Shown piece after piece: positions 1 to 7,876 of a DNA stretch of 64,000 nt. The stretch lies in contig NZ_CP055930.1 in assembly GCF_013927005.1 (NCBI RefSeq), positions 4,030,001 through 4,094,000 of the forward strand, written 5' to 3'. The first letter of the stretch is position 1, and the number at the start of each line of letters is the position of its first letter. The translations under genes were made by a program, and so were the position numbers. This DNA comes from Enterobacter sp. RHBSTW-00175. Its GTDB lineage: Bacteria > Pseudomonadota > Gammaproteobacteria > Enterobacterales > Enterobacteriaceae. The notes below the pieces were generated by a model. It did not search any database. It saw nothing but the letters and a program-made list of their open reading frames with translations, and was not told the DNA's origin.

Positions 1-613
1 CAATCAGCCCGACCAGGATCAGCAGACGCTGGATCATGCCGCGCGTGAACACCGCCACCAGGCCGATGCACAGCACGGTGATCACCGCCATCCAGCTTTC
101 AAACGGTGAACCAGAGACGCTTTTGACCGCAATCGGAGCGAGGTTCAGGCCGATGGCCATCACCACCGCGCCCGTCACTACCGGCGGCATCATTCGCTCA
201 ATCCAGCGCGTGCCGGTTTTCATCACCACCAGGCCAATCAGGGTATAAACCAGCCCACAGGCAATAATGCCGCCGAGGGCCACGCTCAGGTTCGGGTTGA
301 TCCCCTGGCCGTTAAACCCGGTGGTGGCAATCACCACGCCCACAAAAGCGGCGCTGGAGCCAAGATAGCTGGGCACGCGCCCGCCAGTGACAAAAAAGAA
401 CAGCAGGGTACCAATACCCGACATCAGAATGGACAGGTTGGGATCAAGCCCCATTAGCATGGGCATCAGCACCGTGGCGCCAAACATGGCCACCGCGTGC
501 TGCACGCCCATCACCAGGGTTTGTGCTACAGGGAGTCTCTCATCCGGCGCGACCACGCCGCGTTCTGAAGAGGTCGATTTCAACTGCCAGTGGGGAAATC
601 CGAACATTGCCAT
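1..613 (-). CDS. rutG: Pyrimidine (uracil) permease RutG, C-terminal part beyond window
   Basis: Inner-membrane uracil/xanthine-family (NCS2) permease expected to import pyrimidines or export toxic uracil; last gene of the rut operon. The minus-strand frame is open from ATG at 613 to the window edge, so about 204 N-terminal residues are present. It starts MAMFGFPHWQ and continues through hydrophobic, glycine-rich helices typical of the family (for example GATVLMPMLMG and SSAAFVGVVIATTG). The start is supported by an AAGGAG motif just upstream. The usual protein is about 440 residues, so more than half lies outside. It lies 21 bp after rutF, consistent with one transcript. Confidence 0.93.
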   Translation of the reverse strand, partial: MAMFGFPHWQLKSTSSERGVVAPDERLPVAQTLVMGVQHAVAMFGATVLMPMLMGLDPNLSILMSGIGTLLFFFVTGGRVPSYLGSSAAFVGVVIATTGFNGQGINPNLSVALGGIIACGLVYTLIGLVVMKTGTRWIERMMPPVVTGAVVMAIGLNLAPIAVKSVSGSPFESWMAVITVLCIGLVAVFTRGMIQRLLILVGLI

Positions 614-634
614 GAGCTGTCTCCTTAAGGAGGA

Positions 635-1129
635 TTAACAGGCGGGTCGCAGGAGCGCGTGATAGCCGCGGTCAAACCACACCAACCCCTGCGGCGCGGG
701 GTGGCGAACTATCGAAACAATGTCGCAAAACAGGATGTCGTGCGTACCCACGCTGACCACCTGGCTGATGCGACAGTCAAACGAGGCCAGCGCATCTTCA
801 AGACGCGGGCAGCCTGTTTCACCGGTCTGCCAGCGGGCGGCGGCGAAGCGCTCTTCCATCGGCGTTTTGCCGCCGAACAGGTTAGAGAGCGGCTCTTGCC
901 CGGCGCTGAGCGTGTTGACGCACAGGGTGCGATTCTCGCTAAACGTCGGCCAGACGGATGCCCCGCGATTCAGGCACACCAGCAGCGTGGGCGGTGAGTC
1001 GGTGACGCTGCACACGGCGCTGGCAGTGAACCCGGCCATGCCGGCAGGGCCATCGGTGGTGATGATATTGACCGCCGCACCCACGCAGGCCATCGCATCG
1101 CGAAAGGTTTGTTTATCCGGTGTGTTCAT
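635..1129 (-). CDS. rutF: FMN reductase component RutF
   Basis: Flavin reductase-like protein (164 residues, the E. coli length) that supplies reduced FMN to the monooxygenase RutA. The body has the split-barrel flavin reductase signature, with [11 protein letters not shown] and [13 protein letters not shown] in the N-terminal half and [10 protein letters not shown] near the C terminus. I chose ATG at 1129 (MNTPDKQ) over the GTG at 1135 because the AAGGAG Shine-Dalgarno lies 5 bases before the ATG and only 1 before the GTG. rutE ends 9 bp upstream, so translation is closely coupled. Confidence 0.93.
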   Translation of the reverse strand: MNTPDKQTFRDAMACVGAAVNIITTDGPAGMAGFTASAVCSVTDSPPTLLVCLNRGASVWPTFSENRTLCVNTLSAGQEPLSNLFGGKTPMEERFAAARWQTGETGCPRLEDALASFDCRISQVVSVGTHDILFCDIVSIVRHPAPQGLVWFDRGYHALLRPAC

Positions 1130-1138
1130 CCTCACTCC

Positions 1139-1729
1139 TTATGCCAGACCACAGGCATCTTCAAAGGCCAGACGCGGCAGGCGCCCGTACAGTTTGCTGC
1201 TGTCGCCATAGCCGATGTTGATCAGCAGATTGCTTTTCAGGGCGGTGCCGGTGAAAAAGGCATCGTCCACTTTTTGCCGGTCGAAGCCGGACATCGGCCC
1301 GGTATCCAGCCCCAGCGCACGACAGGCAAAAATCAGGTACGCCGCCTGCATGGCGCTATTGCGAAAGGCCGTCTCTTCGGCAAGGGCCGGGCTTGAGGTA
1401 AACCAGCTCCGGGCATCGCCGTGCGGGAACAGGGTGGGCAGGCGCTCGTAAAATTCTCCGTCCCAGGCCACGATGGCGGTGACCGGTGCGGTAAGGGTTT
1501 TCTCCAGATTGCCGCTGGAGAGCGCCGGGCGAAGCTTCTCTTTTCCTTCGGCGCTTCTGACAAACACAATCCGGGCTGGTGAACAGTTGGCGGAGGTGGG
1601 ACCCCATTTCATCAGGTCGTACACTTCCCGCAGCAGCGCATCGCTGACCGGAAGATCCTGCCAGCCGTTATGGGTGCGCGCCCCGGTGAATAACGTATCC
1701 AGCGCAGTGGGGGTAATGGCTTCGCTCAT
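1139..1729 (-). CDS. rutE: Malonic semialdehyde reductase RutE (nitroreductase fold)
   Basis: NAD(P)H-dependent reductase that converts malonic semialdehyde to 3-hydroxypropionate, the end product of uracil breakdown by the Rut pathway. It is 196 residues, identical to the E. coli length, and belongs to the flavin-dependent nitroreductase family. An N-terminal substrate-loop region ([18 protein letters not shown]) is followed by the C-terminal [14 protein letters not shown] segment. ATG at 1729 has an AAGGAG motif 5-6 bases upstream. Only 9 bp separates it from rutD. Confidence 0.93.
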   Translation of the reverse strand: MSEAITPTALDTLFTGARTHNGWQDLPVSDALLREVYDLMKWGPTSANCSPARIVFVRSAEGKEKLRPALSSGNLEKTLTAPVTAIVAWDGEFYERLPTLFPHGDARSWFTSSPALAEETAFRNSAMQAAYLIFACRALGLDTGPMSGFDRQKVDDAFFTGTALKSNLLINIGYGDSSKLYGRLPRLAFEDACGLA

Positions 1730-1738
1730 TGTGGCTCC

Positions 1739-2539
1739 TTACAAAGCGGGTTCAGGGCTGTGCAACAGGCTGGCAAGCCCGTTCAGCAACAGGGTGTTAA
1801 AGGTGTCGGGTTCGGTCACGTTGCAGGCGTGCCCGCCCTGGCGCATCACCACCTTCTGGCTGCCGGGAAGTGCCGCCTGCAATTCTGATGAACAGACCGA
1901 GGGAACCAGCAGGTCGTCCGCAGAACAGATGATGTGCACCGGGCAGCGAATGCGCGCCGCGTGGCGGCTAAAGTTGGCCTGTTTCAGCGCGGTTAAGCGG
2001 CGCAGCAGGTTGTGTTTGCCCTGAAAATGGGCCAGCGCCAGAGACTCTTCGGCTTCCATGCGCGGCGCGCGGGCGGCCATCCAGTCTGCCGGATAGAGAA
2101 ACAGCGGCTGCGCTTCCACCCACGCCTGCGCGCCCCCGGCGTGGAGCAGACGTTCGCGGATCTGAAAACAGCGACGGGTATGGGCATTCAGCGACAGCCA
2201 GCCGTTGACGCACACCAGGGCGGTGACGGCATCGGGGTTATCCAGCGCCAGTTGCAGGCCAATCAGCGCCCCCAGCGCGTGGCCCACCACGCAATAGCGT
2301 GAGATCCCCGCGCTGGCCAGCGCCTGTGCAAGCTCCTGCGCCATCTCGGCCATGCAATACCCTTCGGGCAGGGTGTCCGGGTTATTGCCCGTGCCCCGCT
2401 GGTCGTAGCACACCACCTGGTACTCCTGTTCCAGCCGCGCAAGCTGCGGCAGCCAGTAGCTACCGCCGCCGCCCAGCCCGGCTATCAGTACCACGGCGGG
2501 CGCGCCGTCATACGGGGGCGCTGATACAGAGAGTTTCAT
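1739..2539 (-). CDS. rutD: Alpha/beta-hydrolase RutD (aminoacrylate/carbamate step)
   Basis: Alpha/beta-hydrolase-fold protein of the pyrimidine degradation operon that speeds the late hydrolytic steps. From the [12 protein letters not shown] start it is 266 residues, the E. coli length; the longer frame to 2581 would overlap rutC. The oxyanion region [13 protein letters not shown] is at about 17-29. The nucleophile-elbow position reads GHALG (about 96-100), so the usual serine is alanine, as I recall also for E. coli RutD, which suggests it is not a standard serine hydrolase. The conserved GGHACNV histidine is near the C terminus. Confidence 0.92.
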   Translation of the reverse strand: MKLSVSAPPYDGAPAVVLIAGLGGGGSYWLPQLARLEQEYQVVCYDQRGTGNNPDTLPEGYCMAEMAQELAQALASAGISRYCVVGHALGALIGLQLALDNPDAVTALVCVNGWLSLNAHTRRCFQIRERLLHAGGAQAWVEAQPLFLYPADWMAARAPRMEAEESLALAHFQGKHNLLRRLTALKQANFSRHAARIRCPVHIICSADDLLVPSVCSSELQAALPGSQKVVMRQGGHACNVTEPDTFNTLLLNGLASLLHSPEPAL

Positions 2540-2546
2540 GGCAGCC

Positions 2547-2933
2547 TCACTTCGCAATGTGCGCGACAGTGGCGATTTCAACCAGCGCGTCGGGTTTCAC
2601 CAGCCCGCACTGGATGCAGAACCGCGCCGGTTTATCACCCGGGAAGAACTCGGCGTAGATTTCGTTAATCGCGGCGTAGTTTTTCCAGTCGGTGATAAAG
2701 ATGCTGTTGAAGGTCACGTCCTCCATCGTGCCACCTGCGGTTTCGATCACGCGTTTGATCGTTTCCAGCACGTGACGCGTTTGCGCCTTTGGGTCGTTGA
2801 TAAACACCACGTTGTTGTCTTTATCAAACGGCAGCGTACCGGAGACATACACCACGCCATCGGCAAGCGTGCCGGGCACGAACGGGGCGATAGGGGTGCT
2901 GGTGCCCGGTGGAATAATCACGGATTTTGGCAT
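2547..2933 (-). CDS. rutC: 3-aminoacrylate deaminase RutC (RidA/YjgF family)
   Basis: RidA/YjgF/UK114-family enamine deaminase that acts on 3-aminoacrylate (historically assigned as a reductase). It is 128 residues, the E. coli length, starting [14 protein letters not shown]. Family hallmarks are [11 protein letters not shown] near 28-38, the central [13 protein letters not shown] helix, and the C-terminal [18 protein letters not shown] stretch with the conserved Arg and Cys. It sits between rutB and rutD with short gaps of 11 and 7 bp. Confidence 0.94.
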   Translation of the reverse strand: MPKSVIIPPGTSTPIAPFVPGTLADGVVYVSGTLPFDKDNNVVFINDPKAQTRHVLETIKRVIETAGGTMEDVTFNSIFITDWKNYAAINEIYAEFFPGDKPARFCIQCGLVKPDALVEIATVAHIAK

Positions 2934-2944
2934 TGTGGCGCTCC

Positions 2945-3637
2945 TCAGGCGATACGGGCTAATGACGGCGGATTAAGGGCATCGCAGAAATCGGCGACGT
3001 TACTCACCCAGCCAAAAAAGGTTTCGATATTGAACAGGGCCGCTTTCTGGGCGAATTCCGGCCCGGCCTGGTGGGTGGCGTCTTCCAGCACCACGCCGAA
3101 ATATTCGAGGAAAAAGCCATCGCGCAACGTGGACTCCACGCAGACGTTAGTGGCAATACCGGTAAAGACCAGATGGCGGATGCCCCGGCTGCGCAGCAGG
3201 CTGTCGAGCGGGGTGTTGAAAAAGCCGCTGTAGCGCGGTTTAGGCAGCACGATATCGCCTGTCGCAGGAACCAGTTCATCGACCAGCTGATAATCCCAGC
3301 CGCCTTTCGCCAGCAGCTTGCCCTGTAATTCGGGCTGCTTGCGCATGGTTTTCAGGGCGTTGGATTTGTGGAAATTAGGTGAGCCGGGGCCGCCGGCTTC
3401 CACGTACTGATCGTCCCAGCCGTTCTGGAACCAGATAATCAACATGCCCGCCGCGCGTGCGGCAGCCACGGCGGTTTTAATGTTCTCAATCACCGGCTTT
3501 GTGGCGGAAACATCAAACCCGGCCAGATCCAGATAACCGCCCTGGCTTGCGTAAGCGTTTTGCATATCCACCACAATCAGCGCACTGCGCTGGGCGTCAA
3601 AGGTGATGGCTTCCGGGCGAGCGTCAAGCGTGGTCAT
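2945..3637 (-). CDS. rutB: Ureidoacrylate amidohydrolase RutB
   Basis: Cysteine hydrolase of the isochorismatase family that splits ureidoacrylate into carbamate and aminoacrylate, the second step of the Rut pathway. From [10 protein letters not shown] it is 230 residues, the E. coli length. The catalytic Asp lies in [11 protein letters not shown], a Lys in the [10 protein letters not shown] region, and the nucleophilic Cys in [11 protein letters not shown]. The rutB start and rutA stop overlap by one base (TAATG), which fits translational coupling. An upstream frame to 3679 has no better start. Confidence 0.94.
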   Translation of the reverse strand: MTTLDARPEAITFDAQRSALIVVDMQNAYASQGGYLDLAGFDVSATKPVIENIKTAVAAARAAGMLIIWFQNGWDDQYVEAGGPGSPNFHKSNALKTMRKQPELQGKLLAKGGWDYQLVDELVPATGDIVLPKPRYSGFFNTPLDSLLRSRGIRHLVFTGIATNVCVESTLRDGFFLEYFGVVLEDATHQAGPEFAQKAALFNIETFFGWVSNVADFCDALNPPSLARIA

Positions 3638-4728
3638 TACGCAACCTCCTTCGTAATAGCGGGAATGTGGGCGCGGCACTGCATCAGCGGCTGAATACGT
3701 TCGCCGAAGGTTTCAACGCCCATCAGGAAATCGTCAAAGGTGAGCAGGACGCCTTCAGCGCCAGGCACCGCGGCCACTTCATCCAGCATTCTGGCGACAT
3801 TTGCATACGAGCCAACCAGCGTGCCCATGTTGATGTTCACGGCGGAGGTCGGGTCAGCCATCTGGCGGACGTTGGTATCTGAGCCGGAGCGGGTATCTTT
3901 CTGGCTCTGTTCGGTGAGCCAGCTCAGCGCTTCTTCGTCGGCCCCGGCTTTATACAGTTCCCATTTGGCGCGTGCGGCGTCGTCGGTTTCATCGGCTATC
4001 ACCATAAACAGCACGTAGGAGCCGACATCGCGCCCGGTTTTGTCGGCGGCTTCTTTCATGCGTGCCGCCGTGGGGGCAAAGGCCGCCGGGGTGTTAACCC
4101 CTTTGCCAAAGCAGAAGTTGAAATCAGCGTATTTCGCGGAGAACTCCATGCCCGCATCGCTTTGCCCGGCGCAGATCACTTTCATTGGCACGGACGGCTG
4201 CGGGCTGACGCGACAGTCGTTCATGGTGAAGTAGTCGCCTTTAAAATCGCTTTTACCGGTGCCCCACAGGTCGCGCAGCACCTGCACGTACTCGGTGAGG
4301 TACTCATAGCGGCGCGAGAAATATTCGTCGCCCGGCCAGATGCCCATCTGGTCGTATTCCGGTTTTTGCCAGCCGGTGACCAGGTTGACGCCAAAGCGAC
4401 CACCGGAGATGGAATCGATGGTGGAGGCCATTCGCGCCACAATCGCCGGGGGCAGGGTGAGGGTGGCTGCGGTGGCGTAAATCTGGATGCGGGACGTGAC
4501 TGCCGCCAGCCCGGCCATCAGGGTGAAGGACTCCAGGTTGTGATCCCAGAATTCCGTCTTACCGCCAAAACCACGCAGCTTGATCATCGAGAGCGCAAAA
4601 TCGAAATGGTAGTGCTCCGCTTTTTGCACGATAGCCTTATTCAGCTCGAAGGTCGGCTTGTACTGCGGGGCGGTGGTCGAGATTAGCCAGCCGTTGTTAC
4701 CGATAGGGACAAATACGCCAATTTTCAT
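3637..4728 (-). CDS. rutA: Pyrimidine monooxygenase RutA
   Basis: FMN-dependent luciferase-family monooxygenase that opens the uracil or thymine ring to give ureidoacrylate; first enzyme and first gene of the operon. The start [13 protein letters not shown] gives 363 residues, the E. coli length; the open frame to 4821 runs through the promoter region and is unlikely to be coding. Bacterial luciferase-like motifs include [24 protein letters not shown] and [11 protein letters not shown]. The 5' leader from the predicted sigma-54 start is about 75-80 bases. Confidence 0.95.
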   Translation of the reverse strand: MKIGVFVPIGNNGWLISTTAPQYKPTFELNKAIVQKAEHYHFDFALSMIKLRGFGGKTEFWDHNLESFTLMAGLAAVTSRIQIYATAATLTLPPAIVARMASTIDSISGGRFGVNLVTGWQKPEYDQMGIWPGDEYFSRRYEYLTEYVQVLRDLWGTGKSDFKGDYFTMNDCRVSPQPSVPMKVICAGQSDAGMEFSAKYADFNFCFGKGVNTPAAFAPTAARMKEAADKTGRDVGSYVLFMVIADETDDAARAKWELYKAGADEEALSWLTEQSQKDTRSGSDTNVRQMADPTSAVNINMGTLVGSYANVARMLDEVAAVPGAEGVLLTFDDFLMGVETFGERIQPLMQCRAHIPAITKEVA

Positions 4729-4816
4729 CACGAACCTCTCTTCATCTCTGTGTGGGGTGAAAGTCAGACGTGGCGCTGCATCCTGCATATCCTGTTCAGC
4801 CTCGTGAAAAGGGTTT

Positions 4817-4833
4817 AGCAAAGGGGATGCCAG
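4817..4833 (-). promoter_or_regulatory. Sigma-54-type promoter of the rut operon
   Basis: On the minus strand the sequence reads CTGGCATCCCCTTTGCT. The GG and GC dinucleotides are separated by exactly ten bases, as in the -24/-12 consensus TGGCAC-N5-TTGC. It points toward rutA about 88 bases away. The E. coli rut operon is under NtrC nitrogen control, so this promoter class is expected. I saw no full NtrC site; only half-site-like TGCAC sequences occur nearby. Confidence 0.7.
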
Positions 4834-4896
4834 TTTTTAAAATGGCTTTGTTATTAAGGTGTTAACGCTAGGTTGGCGAATTGAGTGCAAATAAAG

Positions 4897-4912
4897 TGGA
4901 CTAAATGGTCAA
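4897..4912. promoter_or_regulatory. RutR operator upstream of rutA
   Basis: TGGACTAAATGGTCAA matches the RutR palindrome TTGACCA-N2-TGGTCAA at 12 of 14 defined positions. It lies about 65 bp upstream of the sigma-54 promoter of rutA. RutR, encoded at 10620-11258, represses rut genes in the absence of uracil or thymine. The site has stayed with rutA although the two genes are now almost 6 kb apart. Confidence 0.75.
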
Positions 4913-4979
4913 AAGAAATGCACACAAAGCAGGCAACGGTGCGCGATGGCGGTGCAGGGGCGGGGAAGGAATGCAGCAC

Positions 4980-5001
4980 GATCCCGGTGCGGGCCGGGAT
5001 C
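4980..5001. terminator. Hairpin downstream of the SymE-like gene
   Basis: Perfect 8-bp inverted repeat GATCCCGG / CCGGGATC with a 6-base loop, beginning 12 bp after the SymE-like stop codon. There is no clear T-run on the minus strand, so it may act as a transcript end or RNA-stability element rather than a canonical intrinsic terminator. Confidence 0.4.
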
Positions 5002-5013
5002 GCAGGTTAGCGT

Positions 5014-5478
5014 TTATTGTGGCTTCACAGCCCCGTTCATGTGTTTCGGCTCCGGCAGATCGCCCGTATCATTCAGCGCCCCCGGGAACGTCGACAGCCA
5101 CGCTTTCACCTTCTGTTTATTGGTATGCACTGCGCTTAACCCTTCTAAACATCCCCACAGCTCGCGGCTATTCTGCGGGGTGATCACAATACAATCCGGC
5201 ATCACGCGGATTTTAACCGCGCGGCCATACGCAAACCCGGCGCGGGACAACCAGTCACCAGACAGCGGCAGATAGTTATGCTCCATGCGCGTATACAGCT
5301 CACCACATGATGCACCCACTTCATCCCGCGCATGAACACGCCCGGAATGGGTTGGCTCCCCGTGCAAGTCCCGCGGGTTCTTTTTGCGTACCTGCTCGCG
5401 AATTTCTTCACCATTTTCAAATACTGCATTTTCCGTTTGGGCAACAGCCCGCTCTGGCATAAAATTCTTTGCAGCCAT
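5014..5478 (-). CDS. SymE-like toxin family protein
   Basis: 154-residue protein whose C-terminal half (about residues 72-150) resembles SymE. It contains LPLSGDWLSRAGFAYG, then KIRVMPDCIVITPQ, corresponding to the GQWLEAAGF and VKVMEGCIVLTAQ motifs of E. coli SymE. SymE derives from an AbrB-like fold and acts as an SOS-controlled toxin held down by the antisense RNA SymR. The first ~70 residues are an extra, charged N-terminal region (QVRKKNPRDLHGEPTHSGRV) absent from SymE, so the role may differ. ATG at 5478 is preferred because an AGGGAG motif lies 6 bases upstream. Its GC content is higher than that of the genes to its right. No SOS box was found. Confidence 0.68.
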   Translation of the reverse strand: MAAKNFMPERAVAQTENAVFENGEEIREQVRKKNPRDLHGEPTHSGRVHARDEVGASCGELYTRMEHNYLPLSGDWLSRAGFAYGRAVKIRVMPDCIVITPQNSRELWGCLEGLSAVHTNKQKVKAWLSTFPGALNDTGDLPEPKHMNGAVKPQ

Positions 5479-5508
5479 ATTCAACTCCCTAATAGTTGTT
5501 TGTGGTTA

Positions 5509-5542
5509 GCGGTATATAGATGTTCCACCATCTTTATACCGC
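5509..5542. other. Inverted repeat in the SymE-like 5' region
   Basis: GCGGTATATAGATG and CATCTTTATACCGC form a near-perfect 14-base stem with a 6-base loop, about 30 bp upstream of the SymE-like start. On the plus strand it could end an antisense transcript running off the 5' end of the toxin gene; on the minus strand it would lie in the mRNA leader. Either would fit a SymE/SymR-style arrangement, but no antisense promoter was clearly identified. Confidence 0.45.
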
Positions 5543-5831
5543 GATCTTGTTTATTTACTTTTCTGTGTATTACTCACTGTTTGTGTTGGGTGACTTCACT
5601 GCGCTCATTATACTCTTATGGATAAAAACACAGGGGTAAAAATGTCGGGGAAATAGTGAAAATGCGAGGCGGCTCGAGGAAAGGTGGGGGGAGTAGGGGG
5701 ATCCCTTGAAGGACAAGATGCCGTGAATTACTGAGAATTCTGTAAATGTAATGCTATTATTACTCTGGTTATTTATAAAGTTGGATGCCGGGGGAATAAT
5801 CATCATTATTAATAAGCTAAAGGAATTCTAA
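5543..5831. other. Intergenic stretch, no confident gene
   Basis: Mixed-composition sequence between the SymE-like gene and the AT-rich block. A minus-strand open frame at 5570-5806 lacks a Shine-Dalgarno and a recognisable protein character, so I do not call it. Nothing else supportable is seen. Confidence 0.4.
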
Positions 5832-5969
5832 GTGAACAGTAACGGTGTATTACGTTATATTAATATTACTTACACTATAGACTTCGTTGTTGCGCCAAAT
5901 GAAAACATCGATAAGCTGTTCAAAACAGAGATGTATAATGGTAGTATAATATATAAAGTCGGGAAATGA
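5832..5969 (+). CDS. Possible small protein, 45 residues, unknown
   Basis: GTG-initiated frame encoding MNSNGVLRYINITYTI followed by a polar C-terminal part ending YKVGK, then TGA. An AAGGA motif lies about 7 bases before the GTG. It precedes the ATPase-nuclease operon by about 200 bp in the same direction and shares its AT-rich composition. No family was recognised. It could be a small accessory protein, a decayed gene end, or chance. Confidence 0.25.
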   Translation: MNSNGVLRYINITYTIDFVVAPNENIDKLFKTEMYNGSIIYKVGK

Positions 5970-6178
5970 CTTTTTTTCATATTTTAGATCTCGTATGATT
6001 TAACGGTAAAGCATTGCTTAGAGGTGCAAGTATAAATCAGTGTCAAAATGGTCATAACTGTTGTTAAGGGATTTCAAATTATGTATAAATAATCAGCAAT
6101 CATCAAAAAAGATGAATAGTCTAAGGCAAATTGATAAACATATACTGTACGGTTAAATCATGAAGAAGGAGTAACATT
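5970..6178 (+). promoter_or_regulatory. AT-rich leader of the ATPase-HNH operon
   Basis: About 209 bp of very AT-rich sequence directly upstream of the ATPase start. GAAGGAG lies 5-6 bases before ATG 6179 and is a strong ribosome binding site. Several TATAAT-like hexamers occur (for example around 6080-6150), but no single promoter can be chosen by eye. Confidence 0.35.
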
Positions 6179-7876
6179 ATGAAATTAGCTTACATATGGA
6201 TAAGTGAGCATAAAGTACTTAAAAACATACAGTTAAGCATTGATTCATCTTGCTATTGTGATTTTAAAGATGGTAATCTCACAATTCGGAAAAATGAATC
6301 GGCAAAAAGCTATTATAATAATGTGTCAATAAGTGCGATCATCGGAAAAAATGGTACGGGTAAATCAACGGTTCTTGAATTTTTAGAAGATTCAGTTTCG
6401 GGTGGTAACTCTTCAGGGATTATTGTATGGTATGATGATTCGGGGAGTGTATTTGTATGCCCAGTAAATTTCTATATCAAAAGCACAGATGTCTTAACAA
6501 CTGAAAATTTCAGTGTAATTGATGACTATCAGGATTTTTTGAGTGCAAATTATATCTCACTGATAAAGTCAAGTAATTTGACAGATGCGAACAGATTAGA
6601 AGTCATAAAAAAAAATAAATCAAAGTTAATTTATGACTTATCATTATCTGATTATCAGAAGCAAAGTTTAAGTTTTATTCGTGAAAGATTTTCACGTCTG
6701 ATGTCTTATTTAAGACATTATTCAGTATCAAATGATTTACAGAAATCAACAATTAAGTATACGTTTAAATTCTCACCGTCATCAACAGCTTTCCTTAGAT
6801 CAGTTTTAGATAAATTCATAGATAAAAATATTGGTTTCTTTGAAGAAAAAGATATGGAACTTCTGCACGCTCAATTTATGGAATATCATAATAACAATAT
6901 TAGTATAGAGTCTCAGTTAATAAAATTTAATATCTCATTAATTTGTCAAGAGGCGTCAAGGAAAATAAAAAAAGAAAGATCTATTCAAGATTTTTTATAT
7001 TTAATATTAATGATTAGCTATTGTCGAGATAATTATCACTTTAGCTCATCGTTCATCTCTGAATTATTGAATAAATATAGCCAAAGTATAAAAGAACAAA
7101 ATGATTATGTTCTTGCACAAAAATATATATATGAGGAATATGATATTCAGAAGATAATTAGCTATATAGGAGATGAGATTGGATATATAATAAATTTTTC
7201 TCATGAAATCGACCGTCTAATTAATGGTGAGAAGGTGTTACTCACCTGGAATGAAAAGGTTGAAGGGTTTTATCTGGAGACCAGCGATGTCAATACTATA
7301 TTTAACTTATCAGAGTTAATAGGTCATCTTTCAACCAATATAGCCAAAAATATACCTTATGGCTGGGAGGGATTTAGTACGGGGGAATTCGCCAAGTTAA
7401 ATCTTTTCTCTGAATTATATTATTTTATCAATAATCCGAAAAGAAATACAAAAGAAAGTTATTTCATTTTTATGGATGAAGTTGATCTGTATTTACACCC
7501 TGATTGGCAACGTAATTTCTTAAGTGATCTGCTTCAATTCATATCAAAAGAATTTCCAATTAACCGGACACAGATATTAATGACATCTCATTCTCCTATC
7601 ATTATAGGAGATTTTTTGCCGGAGAATATTATTACCTTAATTAAAAACGATAATGGAATCGTTAGTATTGGTGAGTCTCATGGTTTTGGAACACAAATAA
7701 CAGATTTATATATTAATGGATTACATATAGAATCAACTTTTGGGGTGCACTCGAAAATGTATATCGAAGGAATATTACGCCGAAGAGACAACGGGAACTT
7801 AACAGAGTATGATCACTGGTTAATATCTAAGATTAAAAGCGAAAATATCAGAAAAATGCTCGGTGGTATGCAATGA
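6179..7876 (+). CDS. AAA/ABC-type ATPase, PtuA-like (Septu-type defence)
   Basis: 565-residue ATPase of the SMC/OLD-like AAA class. Walker A GKNGTGKST is at 56-64, a signature-like FSTGEFAKL at about 399-407, Walker B FIFMDEVDLYLHP with MDEVD at 432-436, and the H-loop TSHSP with His 471. The stretch between Walker A and the signature is Lys- and Ile-rich and probably helical. In known two-gene systems such as Septu (PtuA plus PtuB) an ATPase of this kind controls an HNH nuclease. Here the next gene encodes an HNH protein and overlaps by four bases (ATGA). Base composition is far more AT-rich than the flanking rut genes, a sign of horizontal transfer. The subtype assignment is inferred from domain pairing, not a profile search. 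Confidence 0.75.
   Translation: MKLAYIWISEHKVLKNIQLSIDSSCYCDFKDGNLTIRKNESAKSYYNNVSISAIIGKNGTGKSTVLEFLEDSVSGGNSSGIIVWYDDSGSVFVCPVNFYIKSTDVLTTENFSVIDDYQDFLSANYISLIKSSNLTDANRLEVIKKNKSKLIYDLSLSDYQKQSLSFIRERFSRLMSYLRHYSVSNDLQKSTIKYTFKFSPSSTAFLRSVLDKFIDKNIGFFEEKDMELLHAQFMEYHNNNISIESQLIKFNISLICQEASRKIKKERSIQDFLYLILMISYCRDNYHFSSSFISELLNKYSQSIKEQNDYVLAQKYIYEEYDIQKIISYIGDEIGYIINFSHEIDRLINGEKVLLTWNEKVEGFYLETSDVNTIFNLSELIGHLSTNIAKNIPYGWEGFSTGEFAKLNLFSELYYFINNPKRNTKESYFIFMDEVDLYLHPDWQRNFLSDLLQFISKEFPINRTQILMTSHSPIIIGDFLPENIITLIKNDNGIVSIGESHGFGTQITDLYINGLHIESTFGVHSKMYIEGILRRRDNGNLTEYDHWLISKIKSENIRKMLGGMQ

Noticed and set aside
1968..2213. Minus-strand frames overlapping rutD
   Set aside because: Out-of-frame shadows of rutD with Arg/Ala/Pro-rich products.
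4880..4900. NtrC enhancer site near rutA
   Set aside because: Only TGCAC-like half-sites are visible; no full TGCACC-N5-GGTGCA palindrome within the retained region.
5570..5806. 78-codon minus-strand open frame upstream of the SymE-like gene
   Set aside because: Pro/Ser/Asn-rich product with no Shine-Dalgarno and no family character; overlaps probable leader or junction DNA.
5970..6178. Retron non-coding RNA upstream of the PtuA-like gene (as in Septu-linked retrons)
   Set aside because: No reverse transcriptase gene is present in the window near this pair, and no clear msr/msd inverted repeat was seen.
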